Of a DNA stretch of 9,769 bases, positions 6,915 through 9,769 are shown in pieces. The DNA lies in assembly GCA_964540295.1 (NCBI GenBank), contig CAZIMT010000127.1, positions 1-9,769 of the forward strand, in the 5' to 3' direction. Origin of the DNA: CAZCPB01 sp964540295. Its GTDB lineage: Bacteria; Planctomycetota; Phycisphaerae; Phycisphaerales; UBA1924. The notes below the pieces were generated by a model that was given only the letters and a program-made list of their open reading frames with translations, was not told the origin of the DNA and did no database searches. Numbering within the stretch: position 1 is the stretch's first letter; every line of letters begins with the position of its first letter. The translations under genes and the position numbers were made by a program.

Positions 6915-7328
6915 ATGCTTTCCAAAAATGCGCTCATCGTCAGCTGGATCCTTCAGATCATCGTCGTGACGATCCTCGCTAAAACCCTGTTCTTCAAGTT
7001 CACGGGCGCGGAAGAGCCCAGGTACATCTTCGAAAAGCTCGGGCTCGAACCGGTCGGACGGATCGGGTCGGGCATCGCGGAACTCATCGCGGTCATCCTT
7101 CTACTGATCCCTCGGGCCGTCGTCTTCGGCGCGATCTTGGCCTTGGGAGTGATCTCGGGCGCGATCATGAGCCACTTGACCAAACTTGGAATCGTCGTCA
7201 AGGACGACGGAGGGCTGCTCTTCGGTCTGGCCTGCGTGGTCTTCGCGGGGAGCGCGGCCATCGTCTTCACCCGCCGCTTCAGCATCCCGTTCCTCGGCTC
7301 AATGATCAAGCTGAAGTTCCCCGCGTGA
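6915..7328 (+). CDS. DoxX-like small integral membrane protein
   Basis: A 137-residue protein with four likely membrane segments (about 6-23, 50-66, 69-88 and 100-118). The pattern matches the DoxX/DoxX-like family: AKTLFFKFTG (22-31), a helix ending FEKLGLEPVGR (39-49), GIAELIAVILLLIP (53-66) and SGAIMSHLTKLGI (81-93). The length is normal for the family. Members sit in the cytoplasmic membrane; some are linked to quinone-dependent thiosulfate oxidation or redox stress, but most have no known reaction, so no substrate is proposed. fabI begins 79 bp downstream on the same strand. Directly after the stop is a small hairpin, CGGTT-CGC-AACCG (7331-7343), without a T-tract, so read-through into fabI is possible. 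Family call is good; function unknown. Confidence 0.85.
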   Translation: MLSKNALIVSWILQIIVVTILAKTLFFKFTGAEEPRYIFEKLGLEPVGRIGSGIAELIAVILLLIPRAVVFGAILALGVISGAIMSHLTKLGIVVKDDGGLLFGLACVVFAGSAAIVFTRRFSIPFLGSMIKLKFPA

Positions 7329-7407
7329 ACCGGTTCGCAACCGATCAGCGGGCCGCGGGCGTACACTTCACACGACGCTCTTCATCCAAGCCGATCGGAG
7401 TTCTCGC

Positions 7408-8190
7408 ATGGGCCTTCTCACCGGAAAAACCGGGCTTATCGTCGGGATCGCCAACGACCGCTCGTACGCCTGGCACATCGCCAAGTCGATCATCGAGCAC
7501 GGCGGGCGCTGCGCCTTCACCCACCTCCCCGGTGAGAAGAACGAACGCCGAACACGCAAGGCGGTCGAAGCATTGGGCGTCACCGACGGTTGGTTCCACC
7601 CGCTCGAGGCCGGGAGCGATTCCGAGACCGACGCGGCATTCGCGGCCTACGCCGAAAAATTCGACCACATGCACTATCTGGTCCACTCCATCGCCTTCGC
7701 CGATCGCGAATGGCTCCAGCCCGGAAAGTTTGTCGAGACGCCGCGCGCGGCGTACCTCTCCGCCATCGACATCTCGTCGTACACCCTGCTAGCGATGGCC
7801 AAGCGGGCTAAGCCGATCATGTCCCGAACGGGCGGTTCGATCATGGCCATGAGCTATTACGGCGCAGAGAAAGTTGTGCCCGGGTACAACGTTATGGGCG
7901 TGGCCAAGGCCGCCCTGGAATGCACGGGGCGCTATCTCGCCGCCGAGCTGGGCGAGCACAAAATCAGGGTCAACATTATCTCCGGCGGGTACCTCCGCAC
8001 GCTAGCCAGCTCGGCCGTCGGCGGCACGAGCGAGATGGAAGAGCACGCCATCAAGCGAGCTCCGCTGCGGCGTGGGACCGAGGGATCAGATGTCGGCAAG
8101 ACCGCCGTGTACCTCGCCAGCGACCTTTCCGAGGGCGTCACGGGCGAGACGATCTATGTCGATTGCGGCGTGAACACCATCGGAGTCTGA
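7408..8190 (+). CDS. fabI: Enoyl-[acyl-carrier-protein] reductase (NADH), FabI
   Basis: FabI reduces trans-2-enoyl-ACP to acyl-ACP with NAD(P)H, the last step of each cycle of type II fatty-acid elongation in the cytoplasm. The 260 residues match the usual length and form a short-chain dehydrogenase/reductase fold. Visible motifs are the nucleotide-binding GIANDRSYAWHIA (13-25) and LVHSIAFA (91-98), with Ala at the site that is Gly93 in E. coli and Ala in S. aureus FabI. DISSYTLLAMAK (121-132) follows. The catalytic Tyr160-x6-Lys167 sits in GYNVMGVAK, with Tyr150 at the position of E. coli Tyr146. VTGETIYVDCG (244-254) is near the end. The substrate-loop motif usually written SAGPIRTL reads SGGYLRTL here (192-199), so the conserved Pro is Tyr. 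The start is fixed by GGAG (7397-7400) seven bases before the ATG. The upstream neighbour is the DoxX-like gene, 79 bp away. Confidence 0.94.
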   Translation: MGLLTGKTGLIVGIANDRSYAWHIAKSIIEHGGRCAFTHLPGEKNERRTRKAVEALGVTDGWFHPLEAGSDSETDAAFAAYAEKFDHMHYLVHSIAFADREWLQPGKFVETPRAAYLSAIDISSYTLLAMAKRAKPIMSRTGGSIMAMSYYGAEKVVPGYNVMGVAKAALECTGRYLAAELGEHKIRVNIISGGYLRTLASSAVGGTSEMEEHAIKRAPLRRGTEGSDVGKTAVYLASDLSEGVTGETIYVDCGVNTIGV

Positions 8191-8523
8191 GTTATCACGC
8201 TCGCGGCAAGGGCTCGGTTCGAACCGTTCGAGCAAGAAAAAAAGTCCTCGATCAGTGCCGGGTCCGAAATCATCTCACGGAAATCCCCAGAAACTTTAAG
8301 ATGACGCCTGTGGATCGGGAACGCCCGATAGATCTAGCACGAAGAGATTTGTAGACGCTCGGTCGAGCGACTTCGCTGAAAAATGTCGGGGCTCAGTCCG
8401 AGGGTCCGAGTGAAATCTTTCGTGCTGGTCGGCGTTCAGCACTGCGACCTCTTCGTGCCGGACATCTTGATAGATCGAATCGAGCGAAACTTGGATCGGT
8501 AGGCCGCAGCCGGAGAACGATCG
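8191..8523 (+). other. Intergenic region / long leader before the DUF1800 gene
   Basis: This stretch of 333 bp has no credible gene. It holds an imperfect palindrome GCTCG...CGAGC (8212-8233) around GGTTCGAACC, followed by a run of seven A. Further along are a 6-bp hairpin ATCGGG-AACG-CCCGAT (8314-8329) and a palindrome CGCTCG-GT-CGAGCG (8356-8369). GGGTCCGA occurs at 8260-8267 and 8402-8409, GATAGATC at 8327-8334 and 8469-8476, and there is a set of competing inverted repeats (8336-8458). I see no clear sigma70-type promoter and no T-tract terminator for fabI. The ribosome binding site GGAGA (8512-8516) lies seven bases before ATG 8524. Confidence 0.5.
8336..8458 (+). repeat. Three related short inverted repeats in the DUF1800 leader
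   Basis: AGCACGAAGAGATTT (8336-8350) is complementary, with one base missing, to AAATCTTTCGTGCT (8413-8426). Its core GCACGAAGAG (8337-8346) is also exactly complementary to CTCTTCGTGC (8449-8458). One left arm could therefore pair with either of two right arms, giving two mutually exclusive long-range stems. This is seen directly in the sequence; a regulatory role such as a leader switch or a protein-binding site is only inferred. Confidence 0.5.
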
Positions 8524-9769
8524 ATGCCGTTTCTCACACGCCGTTCCCAGCCTGTTTCCAAATCACCCGCCAAGCCTGATGCCGCCCTGCCGCGCGTGAA
8601 CACATCGCTCTCCGCCCTCCCCACGAACAAGTTCGGCTACGAACAGGCACGGCACCTTCTCTGGCGAGCCGGGTTCGGCGGCACGCCGCAGCAGATCCAG
8701 ACCCTCGTGGGCTGGGGGCTCGAAAAATCGGTCGACCACCTGCTCAACCCCGGCAACACTGGCGAGGAACCGATCCGCCCCGACCGCTTCGACAGCAGCA
8801 TCATGCGGCCACCGAACGAGGAAGAGAAACAAGCCTACCGCAAGGCGCAGAAGGCTCAGGACGAGGACCTGGTCGCCAAGTTCCGCAAGATGAAGCAGGA
8901 GCAGGAACGCAAGGACCGCGAGCAGATTAACGACATGCAGAAGTGGTGGCTCAAGAAGATGATCGAGACGCCACGGCCGTTGGAAGAGAAGATGACCCTG
9001 TTCTGGCACGGTCACTTCGCCACCAGCTACCGCACGATCGAGAACAGCTTCCATATGTTCAAGCAGAACCAGCTGTTCCGCACCCACGCGCTGGGAAACT
9101 TCGGCGATCTCCTCTTCGGCATCATCCGCGACCCGGCGATGCTGGCCTATCTCAACAACAACCAGAGTCGCAAGGACCACCCCAACGAGAATCTTGCGCG
9201 AGAGATCATGGAGCTCTTCAGCCTCGGCGTGGGCAGGTACACCGAGAAGGACATCAAGGAAGGCGCTCGATCGCTCACCGGGTACACCTTCAAGGACGAC
9301 GATTTCGTCTTCGATAGAAACAACCACGACACGGCCAAGAAAAACATCCTCGGGAAGATCGGGAACTCCGACGGTGACGATTTCGTCCGCATCATTCTTG
9401 GTCAGCGAGACTGCGCCCAGTTCATGGCCCGGAAGCTCTACGGGTTCTTCGTGAACGACCTGCCCCCGCTCGAACGGCAGAGCGACCGCGACCTTGACGA
9501 CGGCATCGGCACAGTCATCCATCAAATCGCGGCCACTCTCCTGACGCAACGTTACGAACTCAAGCCCACGCTGAAGCAGATCTTGTCAAGCCAACACTTC
9601 TACGACCCGGCCTTCATGGGACAGCAGATCAAGTCGCCCGTGCAGTTGCTGGTCGGCGCGGTACGGTCGATGACGCCGCCGACGCGCGATCTTTCAATCT
9701 TGAACGACGCTCTGGACCTGATGGGGCAGAACCTCTTCTTCCCGCCAAGCGTGAAGGGCTGGGAGGGCG
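8524..9769 (+). CDS. DUF1800 family protein, N-terminal part (3' end outside window)
   Basis: The frame is open for 415 residues to the window edge. DUF1800 hallmarks appear in order: ARHLLWRAGFGGTPQQI (42-58), LFWHGHFATS (159-168), NENLAREIMELFSLGVGRYT (221-240), EGARSLTGYTF (246-256), ARKLYGFFV (302-310) and, at the edge, MGQNLFFPPSVKGWEG (400-415). Family members are usually about 450-600 residues, so perhaps a quarter is missing. A highly charged helical stretch (about 97-140, rich in Lys, Glu and Gln) interrupts the N-terminal region and probably forms a coiled coil. No signal peptide or membrane segment is visible. The family has no established biochemical function; in planctomycetes it is often followed by a DUF1501 gene. 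The start is supported by GGAGA seven bases before the ATG and by domain position. Confidence 0.92.
   Translation, partial: MPFLTRRSQPVSKSPAKPDAALPRVNTSLSALPTNKFGYEQARHLLWRAGFGGTPQQIQTLVGWGLEKSVDHLLNPGNTGEEPIRPDRFDSSIMRPPNEEEKQAYRKAQKAQDEDLVAKFRKMKQEQERKDREQINDMQKWWLKKMIETPRPLEEKMTLFWHGHFATSYRTIENSFHMFKQNQLFRTHALGNFGDLLFGIIRDPAMLAYLNNNQSRKDHPNENLAREIMELFSLGVGRYTEKDIKEGARSLTGYTFKDDDFVFDRNNHDTAKKNILGKIGNSDGDDFVRIILGQRDCAQFMARKLYGFFVNDLPPLERQSDRDLDDGIGTVIHQIAATLLTQRYELKPTLKQILSSQHFYDPAFMGQQIKSPVQLLVGAVRSMTPPTRDLSILNDALDLMGQNLFFPPSVKGWEG

Noticed and set aside
8212..8233. tRNA T-arm-like GGTTCGAACC
   Set aside because: The flanking bases do not form a 5-bp T stem with a seven-base loop, and no acceptor, D or anticodon arm is present nearby.
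8212..8243. fabI terminator: GCTCG...CGAGC stem with nearby homopolymer
   Set aside because: The stem has only 5 bp, and the run after it is A on the + strand, the wrong base for a terminator of fabI.
8563..9549. Minus-strand open frame of 328 codons
   Set aside because: It is antisense to the DUF1800 gene, which carries clear family motifs; the Val/Leu/Glu-rich translation mirrors the sense codons.
1..9769. CRISPR array, transposase, phage, toxin-antitoxin or defence genes
   Set aside because: No regularly spaced repeats, terminal inverted repeats or hallmark proteins of such systems were seen in any frame.

Overview
The window reads as a high-GC chromosomal segment of a planctomycete, most likely in or near the class Phycisphaerae. 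This is inferred from gene content, not from a marker gene. The supporting traits are a Ser/Thr kinase with one membrane segment and a C-terminal TPR array, an FHA-GAF-PP2C phosphatase, a DUF1800 protein and an AC2-type CYTH protein. There are no RNA genes, insertion sequences, phage genes or CRISPR arrays. Six of the seven genes are ordinary-looking GC-rich coding sequence. The exception is the partial DNA ligase at the left edge, which is visibly less GC-rich.

Layout, left to right. (1) 2-1255 (+): C-terminal part of an NAD-dependent DNA ligase (LigA), cut by the window edge, with a long insertion inside its zinc finger. (2) 1403-1933 (+): class IV adenylate cyclase / CYTH-fold protein. (3) 2027-3661 (+): FHA-GAF-PP2C (SpoIIE/RsbU-like) protein phosphatase. 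(4) 3768-6584 (-): membrane-anchored Ser/Thr protein kinase with TPRs, convergent with the phosphatase. (5) A divergent intergenic region of about 330 bp, then 6915-7328 (+), a small DoxX-like membrane protein. (6) 7408-8190 (+): FabI enoyl-ACP reductase. (7) A 333-bp leader region with repeated short inverted repeats, then 8524 to the window end (+), a DUF1800 protein cut by the right edge.

How the genes may work together. The middle block (CYTH, FHA-GAF-PP2C, Ser/Thr kinase) looks like a signalling neighbourhood. The FHA domain would read phosphothreonine, the PP2C domain would remove phosphate from Ser/Thr, and the kinase would add it. The CYTH protein could make cAMP or handle triphosphate substrates. 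The kinase and phosphatase genes are convergent and not one operon, so the pairing is a hypothesis. FabI is housekeeping fatty-acid synthesis. DUF1800 genes in planctomycetes are commonly followed by DUF1501 genes, which would lie just outside the window.

I see no clearly new multi-gene system. The most notable items are the unusual LigA (insertions plus atypical composition), the kinase/phosphatase/cyclase neighbourhood, a Pro-to-Tyr change at a conserved FabI site, and structured leaders before the DUF1800 and kinase genes.
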